Positions 24,709 through 35,069 of a stretch of 64,000 bases of DNA are shown piece after piece. Position numbers and translations under genes: made by a program. The stretch's first letter is position 1, and each line of letters starts with the position of its first letter. Under the pieces are notes generated by a model, which worked only from the letters and a program-made list of their open reading frames with translations, was not told where the DNA came from and did not search any database. Origin of the DNA: Thozetella sp. PMI_491 (lineage: Eukaryota > Ascomycota > Sordariomycetes > Chaetosphaeriales > Chaetosphaeriaceae); assembly GCA_021432635.1 (NCBI GenBank), contig MU270078.1, positions 310,001 through 374,000 of the forward strand, in the 5' to 3' direction.

Positions 24709-24768
24709 GGGCGCGGGTTGCAGCTTCGCAGGATCCTGCGAGAGGTGGGGTGCTTTTACCCCGCGCCC
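24709..24768. repeat. Nested palindrome / hairpin
   Basis: GGGCGCGGG (24709-24717) pairs with CCCGCGCCC (24760-24768). The loop contains a perfect 16-bp palindrome, TCGCAGGATCCTGCGA, at 24726-24741. Partly complementary flanks extend the stem imperfectly (CTCGTC near 24681 against GACGAG near 24778). Could be the centre of a small inverted-repeat element. Confidence 0.7.
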
Positions 24769-25057
24769 GAGTAAACGACGAGGTTTGGCAATGATTCTGG
24801 CATCACCATAATTTACAAAGCAATCAACATTTTTAGCTGGGACAGCCGATTGCATTGCTTCACCTCACGCTCAACCTCTTTTCTCCTAAAATTACTCGCG
24901 CCTCTTAGTAAAAGAAGTCTCATATAGGAAGTCGCCAGGATAGGAGCTCTGTTTGGTTCGGTTGCGCTCTCTTGAGATTCTCAATTCTCGTCGATGGTCA
25001 GTACCCAACTTGCCAAGTGCCTTACGACCTTGCGCTTCCGCGATACCACAGTAAACC

Positions 25058-27520
25058 ATGCCGCGGCCCTGCGTCATCTGCGATGCCATCTTGTCCCTCA
25101 TCCGGGTCCGACTAAACGAAGAGTTCAGCAAGTACATCGACATCACCGAAGCCGAGGACCCTGTATCGTGGAACTGTAAAGTCCACGAGCCGGTCCTGCA
25201 GGCGTCCAACTGGTCCGACGATGACAACCTTATCAGACGCGGCAGGGTATCATTTTTCAAGAATGCCGGCGCGCCCGTCGTCTTTGTCGAAAATCAAATG
25301 CTGCATCTCGTCCGCCGCGATGACATCCCGCATCACTACGGCATGGGCCGTGCCGTCAGCGATCCGGCGTGGTTCGACATGGACGTGATCAAGGGATTTG
25401 TGGACAACTGCAAGCAAAACCACGGCGAGCTCTGCGAGTACCCCTTTGGCAACGCAGCGGCCACTGCTCAGCTTCCCCGGCCGTCGTATCTCATCGACGT
25501 GCAAGCACGCTGCGTCGTGGCCGGATCGCAAGTCCCGGTCGGGAAGCCTTTTCTCTTCCTCAGCTACGTCAGGCAGGACAGCGACGCACAAAAGTACCTC
25601 TCACTTACCATGGACAATCTTGAGGCTCTCCAACAGCCCGAGGCGCTGGACGAAACCGCGTTGCAACAACTGAGCCCGCCTTGCACGATCCCAGCCACCT
25701 TCCGCGATGCCATGAAGCTCGCGGCACTGTTGGACGTTCACTATCTTTGGATCGACCGCCTCTGTGTCCCCCAGGATGATCATGCCGCAAGGGAGCTTGA
25801 AAACTCCAAGATGGCCTACATTGCTGCCGGCGCCGCCTTCGTCGTGGCCGAGTGCGACGGGGCCGACGCTACACACGGCATTCGCGGCATCCCGGGAGGC
25901 TCGCAGCCTCGGTCTTATCCACAAAAGGTATACCCTTTTGGTGACAAGGAAGCTTTCGTCCGCGTCGGTGGCTCCCGACGCAAGTCCACCGCCTCTCGTG
26001 GGGATTCCACACATGTCTACCCCCTGCGGATGCGCAGTAGGGCAGAAACCGCGATGGCACGGCGAGTTTTGTATTTCGAGACGGGCACGGTCCGCTGTGA
26101 CTGCCGCTCCTGTCCGATGTGGGCCACACCTGTCGAAGCGGTCACTCGGGACGGTTGGACCGAAGCCGACGAGCACATGTGGGAAAGCTGCGCGCACGAG
26201 TGCAGCCGAGAGAGATGGGGATGTCCCATGGGCCAGTCGAGATGGAAAGACGCATCGGACTGGATAGATGAGGACTGGGAAGGGGACGGGGACGAGGGGC
26301 CGTTTAACTCGCCGGAAGTGCCGTGGACGACGGCGCTGGCTCAGCCCTGGCCTGCCGTCAGGCGGTACTATGCCATGCTATCGGAAGTGAGCCAACTCAA
26401 ACCGCAAGAGCCGGGGGAGGACATGTTCGACGCCGTGGCGGGTCTTGTCACGGCATTCAGCCGGGTTTTTCACGGCCGGATGATCCACGGCCTACCCGAA
26501 TCTTGTTTTGATCTGGCGCTGCTGTGGCGCATCCCGGCAGGCTCCGTCCGCAATCCGAAACGACCGAGCTGGACATGGGCAGGCTGGAAGCGCGACCCTA
26601 ACCGCGAGCTCCCGTGGAGCCTGCTGCGGGCGCCCGAGATCGATGGAGCTGACCACATCGTCGCCAAGGCATATCCTCTAGTCGAGGTCATTCCCTTGAC
26701 CAAATGGTCCGTGAGTGGCCTGCCTCAGAAGCTGTCCGTGCGAGATCCCTCTGAGCTAGATTCGATGCGCTGGCATGAGGCCAAGGAGGCCTTTCGCGAC
26801 CCCCAAGCCAGTCTCCCATCAGGATGGTCGCGCGTGGAAGGGAGGAAGCTGGTAGCGTTAGTCAAGGCCTTGGCTCCGAGAGATTATGATGTGACGAGAA
26901 CGGTAGAAGGATCCCACGAGATGCCTGCAGGGGACAACACCGCAAGTGGGCGCGCGCCCTTCTGGTACCCTGTTCCTGTACGAGACGGAGACAAGCTTGC
27001 CGACGAGCCCGCCCCGGCCCGGTACATTTCTGCCACCCTCGAGATCAGCCGTGGAGGCTTCTTCGTTCACCGCACCGACTGGCCTTCGCACTCAAGCGAT
27101 CCTTTAGTCAACAACGTCACGAATGGAGGCGCCCGCTCGAAGTCAGGCAGTCAAGTCTTACGGGACACGAACGGCAGGATTGCCGGGGTGCTGGATGCGC
27201 ATGACCCAGACCATGAGGGCACTTTTCACGGTCCTGGGACGCCAGAGCGGACGGGCGTCGAGCTGGTGGCCATTTCACGATGTCAGACCCCGCTGCTGAA
27301 CGCGCCGTATCCGGAGTGCGAGACGATGCCCGGGTACAGGGACCTTCGAGACCGCAAGTGGTATGAATTTTACAACGTCATCTGGGTCAAGTGGAGAGTC
27401 GACCAAGATGACGCCGCGGGTGCTCCGGTCAACGTTGTAGAGCGCAGGGGAATTGGACGTGTCTTCCGAAACGTGTGGGAGGCATCACCCAAAGAAATGG
27501 AGGATATCGTGCTAGGATGA
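25058..27520 (+). CDS. HET-domain protein, 820 aa
   Basis: Intronless frame from ATG 25058. An N-terminal CxxC (CVICDAI) precedes a HET core: FLFLSYVRQDSD, then TIPATFRDAMKLA, YLWIDRLCVPQDD and KMAYIAAGAAFVVAECDGADATHG. The usual S-x-WG element is altered to SYVRQD, the other core blocks are conserved. Downstream comes GFVAR-like material typical of HET C-terminal regions (WTWAGWKRDP). HET proteins drive heterokaryon incompatibility cell death on recognition of non-self. Partner and specificity cannot be read from the sequence. Confidence 0.85.
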   Translation: MPRPCVICDAILSLIRVRLNEEFSKYIDITEAEDPVSWNCKVHEPVLQASNWSDDDNLIRRGRVSFFKNAGAPVVFVENQMLHLVRRDDIPHHYGMGRAVSDPAWFDMDVIKGFVDNCKQNHGELCEYPFGNAAATAQLPRPSYLIDVQARCVVAGSQVPVGKPFLFLSYVRQDSDAQKYLSLTMDNLEALQQPEALDETALQQLSPPCTIPATFRDAMKLAALLDVHYLWIDRLCVPQDDHAARELENSKMAYIAAGAAFVVAECDGADATHGIRGIPGGSQPRSYPQKVYPFGDKEAFVRVGGSRRKSTASRGDSTHVYPLRMRSRAETAMARRVLYFETGTVRCDCRSCPMWATPVEAVTRDGWTEADEHMWESCAHECSRERWGCPMGQSRWKDASDWIDEDWEGDGDEGPFNSPEVPWTTALAQPWPAVRRYYAMLSEVSQLKPQEPGEDMFDAVAGLVTAFSRVFHGRMIHGLPESCFDLALLWRIPAGSVRNPKRPSWTWAGWKRDPNRELPWSLLRAPEIDGADHIVAKAYPLVEVIPLTKWSVSGLPQKLSVRDPSELDSMRWHEAKEAFRDPQASLPSGWSRVEGRKLVALVKALAPRDYDVTRTVEGSHEMPAGDNTASGRAPFWYPVPVRDGDKLADEPAPARYISATLEISRGGFFVHRTDWPSHSSDPLVNNVTNGGARSKSGSQVLRDTNGRIAGVLDAHDPDHEGTFHGPGTPERTGVELVAISRCQTPLLNAPYPECETMPGYRDLRDRKWYEFYNVIWVKWRVDQDDAAGAPVNVVERRGIGRVFRNVWEASPKEMEDIVLG

Positions 27521-27597
27521 CGAACTTGGAATAGCCTATCTCAAGCCACATAAGGTGATGTATCTTGGCTTAAGTATTTACATGTGGACGGACATCT

Positions 27598-30500
27598 CTA
27601 CGAAGCAGAAGCAATCACCACCGCTGAGGGCCATCCCCAGACATTCATCGTATTGCTTGCGTCACTGCCCCCGCACGTCTCGGTTGTGTTGCCCACGCAC
27701 TTCTGGTCGCACTTGGCCGCGGCCACGCTGCTCGACCCGGCTGTCAGGGTGTTGCCGCAGTAGCACGCGTCGCCGTCGAGGAGCCCGAAGAAGGGGAATC
27801 CCATCAGCAAGCAGTGGTCAGCACATTGCTCGACTGTCATGCCCCCGGCGTCGACCATGTATTCATCCCACAGCACACGCGTCGTCGTGTTGTCGGCAGT
27901 CACCGTACTTTGCGCATAACAGCCCAGCTTATTGTAAGGGTAGCTGACTACAGTGTCCCACGTCTCGAGCGGGCTGAGGCAGTAGAGCATGCCCGGCTGG
28001 AGCTGCGCGTCGCAGTCGCTGCCAACCAGCGACGGGTTTGTCTCAAGGAGCAGCTCCCGAGCGAGGCCCTGCGACAGCTGCAACGCGTTACACGTGTCGC
28101 TCGGCCGGACGGCGCGCCACACACCGCAGTTGAGCGTCGTGCCCTTGGCGACGGGGATGCCTTCGGGCGGCGCCACGAGAGTGTCGCTGTAGCCTGTGCC
28201 GCCGGAGTTCTGGCCCGTGCCACCATTGCCGTTGCTGTTACCAGGAGAAGTCCCGTTGCCGGGGTCAAAGAGGCCGCCCGCGGGCGAAAGACAGAGAACG
28301 CGGCCCACGATGGGCGCGGCAGCGTCGAGGTTGGAGCAGGTTGGATCGATCCAGCTATTGTAGCGCAGCAGGTCGTCGGCCGTGATGCCGTTGTCAAATG
28401 CCACTTGCGAGCACGTTTCGTTGGCCTGGAGCGAATACGTCTTACACTCGAGCGGCAGGCATAGGTCCGTGCCGACAGGGATGCTTGTGCAGTTGATGAT
28501 GGATGGGACGTTCTTGTTGCTGTTGAGCAGGTTTGCGCTCGAGACAGAGCTCGCGAGCGCAATGCTGTTGCAATCGTCACCGGCCTTGCTTGTGTAGTGC
28601 TTGCCAGAGATGCACAGGATGGCCGCAGGGTCGCTCGGGATCGGCGCGGGTTGCGGGTCGGTCGGCGTGTTGGGGTCGAGGGGGCAGGTGGTTATAGCCT
28701 TCTTGAGTGCGCGCTGGTAGTAGGTCACCAGGCGGTAGATGCTGTAGGCGCTGCCCTGCATCAGCCTGAGGCGGGATACGTAGCAGTCCGAACAGAGCTC
28801 CGACTTGGGCATGTCGTCGAGGGTTGAGCCGCCATCAAACCTGTCAATAACATCTGTTGTTGCGAGGTAATAGTCAGTAAAGATGGGCCAGTAATGCATC
28901 TGGCGTAGTTTACGTGCAGGAGAAAAGGCAAGGAAAGTAAAAAGGAAAAAAATGAGTACAACGCACCATTACAGTTCTCTCCTGTTGTCGAGTCGGTGGA
29001 GCAGGTCTCGGACAAGCCGTTAAGAATGTAGTAAGCCGGCAGCAGAGGACTCATGCCTGAGGGGAAGACAAAGCTGGTGCAGGCTCTCCTCGCGCGGACA
29101 ATCCAGCCGCTGAGGGAGGTTAAACAACTGTCGTCACATACAGCAGCCGTCAGATTGGCGTCGCCCAGACTCCCGTGGTACGAGGGCTGCGAGGACCATG
29201 CGAGCGTGATATTGGGGCAGCTGATCGTGGACGTCAGCACTGCATTGCAAGCATCCGTGGTGTTGCTCCCGTCCAGGTCCTCGAGCGTCCAAAGTGCAAA
29301 GGGATCCCACGTGAAGGCCGCGGCCGTGGTGCTGGCGTCTGTCATGGACAGAATCGATGCGGTCTTGCCGTCATCGCTGCTGCTATCAGGAGAGGCAGTG
29401 CTGTTGCCGGCTTGTCTTCTCTTCACAGGTGGTTCGATGGTAGCATCTGTGTCGCTGCCCACCGATGCAGAGGCGAGGATGGCACTATTGTTGGCGCCAC
29501 CCGCGACGCCGTTGGCATTATGGACGCTGACCCTGCTGCTGTGCTCGATGTCCAGCATGGACACCGACGACGCCGAGTCGAGGTCTCCGGCACTGAGGAC
29601 CTGGATGCTGTCTGAGTTGGAAATACGAACGCTTGTAAGCGCCGCCTTGGAGTCCGGCAGGGGATCCGCGGCGAACGGGGCTTTGTTGACGAGATCCTGG
29701 GCCATGCCGCTCAGGGAAGAGGAGGCCGTCGAGGTGGACATGATCAGCTGGCCGGCAACGATGTTCTCGGCCCGGTAGAAACCGTACTGATGAACGGCGT
29801 TGTTCCCAGACGATGTACCCCAGAGCCAGGTAGGGCCGCGGCTCTCGACCAGCAGACCCCGGCCCGATGCTGCCCCAGAGGCATCGGTGTCAGGGCCGAG
29901 CCCGATGTTATCTATGTATGCAGACGAGCCCCGACGGAGATGCAGCATCAGGGCTGCGGATCCCGCTTCCTTGCCATCACCCACACGGAACTGCGTGTCC
30001 CAAAGACCTGCCGATCCTTGCGACCCCAACGGCTGGTGCGCGTTCCATTCCATCACGACGGCGCCGTCCGCCTTGCCGCGCGTGGTAAACGTCAATCCCT
30101 GGATCTCGATCACGCCGGCATCCCCTCGAAGTCCTGGGACGCGACGACCGACCCTGACGGCAGCGCGCGGGTTCTCCGCGTCTCCAAAGGCAGCCTCCGA
30201 GGTGGCGACGATGGTTGCCCAGGCCTCGCCGACGAGACGGCTGCCAATTGGCACGTTGATGGTGTCACTGATCACATAGGAGCCATGAGGGAAGTAGACG
30301 ACTGCGCTCATGTTGGCCGCCATGTCGAGCACCTTGTTCAGGATACCCGTGTCGTCGGAGGCGCCGTCGCCCCGGGCGCCAAAGTCCTTGACGTTGATGA
30401 TCTGTGTGGAGCGCGTGTCGATTGATGCATACGAAGGGCGGCGGCGGTGGAAGAAGATGGGCTGCGGCATGCCGGCTGTTGTACTACTAATGGTCAGGCT

Positions 30501-32498
30501 CGTGTTGCGCTGCGGGGGCGCCATCGCGCCTTCCGAGAGCATATCGCCCTGGACTGTCTTGAAGGAGGAGCTGGAGCGGTCGTAGACTTTGCCGAAGGCC
30601 CAGGCCTCGATGGAGCTGGAACCTCCAGCGACGAGGTCCGCACCCGAGTCCGAATTGCGAATGCTGGTGCCGACGTTGCTGAAGGCTGCGTTGAGCACGA
30701 GTAGGGCCGTGGACTCGCTGGACAACGAGGCTGCAATGGCTACCTTGGTGTCTGCGAAGCGCAAATCGACGAGGGAGAAGGAGCCGGCGCGAGACAACGA
30801 AGAAGGGCCGCCATCATCAGTTGACGTGGAGGTGTTGTTCTGACGCTTGTGCAGGCCATATGGCCACCAAGAGGAGCTCTTTTCCGTTACTCTCTTTACG
30901 CTGTGTGCTCCTTCTCTTCGCACCACAGTTCCGTTACTGCTGCTGCTGCTGTTGTTGCTGCCATTGTCCGGAACACTGGGGACGCTAACGTTGAAGGCCT
31001 CGACAATGTCCACGCCGGTGTCGCAGTTAGAGACGACAAGGTTCTGCAGGCTGAGCCCCCAGTCCCAGACCATCTGCACCGCCGTCTGACAGTTGCTGAA
31101 GTACAGGCCGTCGGCCGCAAACTGCTGCTGGCCTACGAGCATGCCGGCGCGGCCGCCGACGAAGAACAGGTCCGACAACGACCCGCCGCGCCCGTTCTCG
31201 ACGAACAGACCGAGTTGCGTGGTGTCTGCCGCCTGGCTCATGTAGAAGCGCACGTTCTCGAGCGAGCAGCCGCGGCCGGCCTGCCAGTGTACGCCGGCAA
31301 CGTAGGCGTCCTCGGGCGCTGCACGAATGTCGATGACCAGGTTGCGTGCGCTGCGCTGCTGGCTGGCTGAGTCGAGGAACCAGGCGGACCCTTGCCGGGC
31401 GAAAGCCTCCGAGGTGAGCAGGCCCAGGCCGACGAAGCTTGGGGCCGCAACTAGCCGCGGCAGGGACAGCGGGTTGCCGATGATCTCGGTATAGGCAAGG
31501 TGAATGATGGGGCTGCTGATGAGGTAGGTACCCGAGGGGAAGTAGACGGTGGCGGGCAGCACTCCTGAATCCTCTGTGCCCCGTCCGCCGTCTGTCATGG
31601 CCTTTTGAATGGCTGCTGTGTCATCGGTCACCCCGTCGCCCATGGCGCCGTAGTCCTTGACATTTCGCCATCTGTTTTGTCTCTGGAGTCAGTATGGGTA
31701 ATGGAGAGCCACGGCCTGACTTGACTCTTAGAAATTCACGTACACTTTGTAATCATTTGGGCCCCCAGCCACGGCGCCCAGGTGCTTGATTGTCTCCATC
31801 CAGAATGCTGTGCTGTCGCCAACACCGTCGCCGCTTTGAGGGGAGGTCGTGGTATTGTCTGACTGCTGGCGGCGCTGGACAGTGCTGCTGTTATCCACGG
31901 CGTCGGTGGTGGCGAGCTCGTAGCCGTGGCCAGCCGGAATGATCCCTGCCATCAGGCCTGAGTAGGTCTGCGTCCTTTGGGCCATGCGGTTGGTGTCATT
32001 GATCTTGGGCTGGAATTTCGCCTGGAGGCCGGCGACCACGCTATCGTAGTCATCTCCCTGGCCGGCTATGGACGCCGCGCCGGAAGAGGCATCGACTGCA
32101 GCTTCTGCCACTTCTGGGGGAACTGTGTATGACCGGGCCTCCTGACCAGACGGAACCGTGGCATTGCTAGCCGACGCCCTTCTGGCGACACGAGCACCGT
32201 TGCCTGAGCTGGCCGTGCTGTTGCTGAAGCCGCTCAGCGAGAGGGGCTCTGCTTCCTTGCTTGCTGCCTCCTTATCCTGGGCACTCTGCGTCTCGTAGTG
32301 ATTGAGCCGCGGGTGGTTCAAGATGAGGGCGTTGGCGTGGGCCATGGCTGTCTGAGCAGCGGCCACAAGCCCTGGAACTGCCGGTGTCGTCGCATTATTG
32401 CTTCCTGCCGCAGCATGCGCGAATTGACAGGCGAAGAGGAGACTAGCGAGCAGCGTCCAGAGTATCCTCCAAAGGACAAATGAGTGAGAAGCTGCCAT
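27598..32498 (-). CDS. Secreted GH55-like/LysM/WSC protein, 1,571 aa
   Basis: Exons 32498-31744, 31671-28967 and 28853-27598 join to exactly 1,572 codons. The start is ATG 32498, opening a signal peptide ending in FAHAAA. Two pectate-lyase-3 beta-helix repeats follow, starting VKDYGAMGDGVTDDT and VKDFGARGDGASDDT, the GH55 beta-1,3-glucanase arrangement. The last exon carries three LysM-type modules (first CISGKHYTSKAGDDCNSIA) and a WSC domain (LGCYAQ...ACYCGNTLTAG). The third-exon acceptor lies 48 nt beyond the more obvious ATG-led frame; only this choice yields GENCNDVIDRF, the family sequence. Pairing with the divergent chitinase gene is a known fungal arrangement. Likely role: binding and attack of chitin/glucan in competing or own fungal walls. 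Confidence 0.85.
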
Positions 32499-33191
32499 CT
32501 TGCCGACTGTAGTTTGCGGTTCTCGGCCAGGGACTCTCAACAAGACAGCAAGAAAGGCATCAGGCGGGCTCTGTTCATAATAGCAGGCTCGGGCAATCGA
32601 ACATACGGAAAGTTGATCGTCGCATCAGGCAGCCTTGAAGAGTACCTTGCCGTACTTTTGTAGGATCGATCCCTGGGCGGCGGGAATGACTAGCTTGCAT
32701 CGCGGGATGCACCCCGAGCCAAGGCATCGGACTATTTTGGGAAATAAGCTCCGGAGGAGTGACGCCGATTAAGCAATAGGCCGGTAAGTCTACTATCGAC
32801 GTTGGGGGCTATTCACACGCATTGAAATGAGACATAACTAGAAGTTGCCTCTCGGCGCTTCTGAAAACACTTGGCAGTTTCCTCTTCAGGAGGTTGACGA
32901 GCTAACTGTGGCACGGGCGACTCGCCGACTGCTACGCTGACGTTCCCAGTTAGGTAGGGAGGGCGTGGGCGCGGTTTATTACATGCACTATTGAGCGATC
33001 CCTTAGGCACTCTAAGCTCAGGGGTATATCCGAGTCAGCCAGCCTTGTTCGGTAGGTAGGCTCGAGGTAGGTTTGTAATTAGACGAGCGCCGCTCATATA
33101 CCATTGAGTACATCCCATGCGGTACCTCCACGACGGCGCTCCCGCTACTCCAAGGTTCGAGCCCTGCCATTGTCCGTCTCTCTAGACGACT
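32499..33191. promoter_or_regulatory. Shared divergent promoter
   Basis: 693 bp between two head-to-head starts: the GH55-LysM gene (leftward) and the chitinase (rightward). The layout suggests co-regulation, which is inference. I recognise no specific site. Confidence 0.45.
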
Positions 33192-35037
33192 ATGACTTTC
33201 ACGAAAGCCCATGAGCACCGAAGTGTGCTCATCCTCACACTCGTTGCCTTGTGGCTTTGTCTCTTCTCCGTCCCAGCGGCTGCTCAGGACTGCAGCGCCA
33301 CCAAGCTCTGCGCAACTGGCTGCTGTTCCAAGTTTGGCTTCTGCGGCACCGGCGATGACCACTGCGGCGATGGGTGCCAGTCAACCTGTGACTACCAGCC
33401 TCCGCCCACTGATTGTTCTGCCAGCCAGCCCTGTGCCGACGGGTCGTAAGTGCATCCATCCAATGCTTTGCCGCAGAGCTTGTGTCCGCTGCGACATGAT
33501 TATGTGAACTGGACGAGGGGACTAATATTTCATCACACTATCTGTAGATGCTGCTCCAAGTTTGGCTTCTGCGGCCTAGGCGAGAAGTACTGTGCACCTG
33601 ATGTGTGCGTTAACGGCTGCACTGCCAAAGCCGACTGCGATCCGGGCGACTTTGGCGCCGACTATGTCGTTTCGTCCAAGTGCCCGTTGAACGTGTGCTG
33701 CTCAAAATGGGGGTACGTGAATCTGCACCTTACTAGGCCTGCTACTCAAGCTTGCCCATACTTCCCAACCCCCGGCAGAGGCTTGATATACACAGAACTA
33801 ATCAAGAGGATGTAAAGATACTGTGGCGTAGACGATGAACACTGCGCGGGCCAACCCAAGCCAAATAGACCGTCGTGTGATTCCACGGGCAGCCCGATCC
33901 GACGTGTTGTCGGCTACTTCGAGGGCTGGGCTTCTCGCAGGCCCTGCAAGCAGTTCTTCCCGGAGAATGTGCCGGTGGGCGTGTACTCGCACCTCAACTT
34001 TGCCTTTGCCAGCGTCGATCCCGCCACCTTTGCCATTGTCCCGGCCGATCCGGCCGACGTTGAGCTATACAAGCGCCTCACGGACATGAAGAACATGGAC
34101 CCGCAGCTCAAGGTGTATATCGCCATCGGAGGCTGGGCTTTCAACGACCCGGGCCCGACGGCAAATGTCTTTAGCCAGCTGGCCGCGTCCGAGTCCAACC
34201 AAAACGCCTTCTTCAAGTCGCTCATCTCTTTCATGGAGACATATGGCTTTGACGGCGTCGACATCGACTGGGAATATCCCGCTGCCGACGATCGGTTCGG
34301 CCAGCCCGAGGACTTTGCCAACTTCCCGAAGTTTGTCGAGAACCTCAACAAGGCGGTCAAGTCGACCAGCCGCGGCGGGCTGACCATCACGCTGCCCGTG
34401 GCGTACTGGTACCTGCGCCATTTCGACATCAAGAAGCTGCAGCAGCACGTCGACTGGTTCAACCTCATGAGCTACGACCTCCACGGCGCGTGGGACAAGG
34501 AGAACAAGTGGATCGGCAACTACCTCAACTCGCACACCAATCTGACCGAGATCACCGAGTACTTCGACCTCATGTGGCGCAACGACATCGACCCGGCCAA
34601 GGTGGTCATGGGGCTGGGCTTCTACTCGCGCACCTTCAAGCCCAGCGACCCGGGTTGCACCGACGCGTGCAAGAACCCCAAGACGGACGCCGACTGCTGC
34701 AAGTTTAGCACGGTCGGCGACCGCGGGGCCTGCACGCACGAGTACGGCGTCCTGAGCAACGGAGAGATCGACGAGGTGATCAAGGAGACGGGCGCGACGC
34801 CGCAGCTCGACCAGGACGCGGCCGTGCAGATCCTCAAGGTCAACGGCGAGTGGATCACCTACGACAACGTCGACTCGTGGAAGCTCAAGGTCGCCTTTGC
34901 GCGCAGTGAGTGCCTAGGCGGCGTCATGGTCTGGGCGGTGTCCCTCGACGAGACGGACGGCACATACTCCAAGCAACTGCAGCAGGCCACCGGCTTCCAG
35001 TCCTCGGGCACCACGCTCGTCAACGACACCAGTGGCG

Positions 35038-35069
<32 letters not shown>

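Larger units (their letters stand above)
23432..25057. other. Intergenic with A+T island and nested palindrome
   Basis: 1.6 kb without a supported gene. It contains an A+T-rich tract at 24500-24640 and a hairpin-forming segment at 24709-24768, listed separately. Confidence 0.5.

Noticed and set aside
24340-24720. Transposable element candidate around the A+T island
   Set aside because: No transposase motif, no paired terminal repeats and no target-site duplication could be seen.
27598-28899. LysM-WSC frame as a separate gene starting near 28899
   Set aside because: It has no signal peptide, and a valid splice joins it to the GH55-like part with family sequence across the junction.
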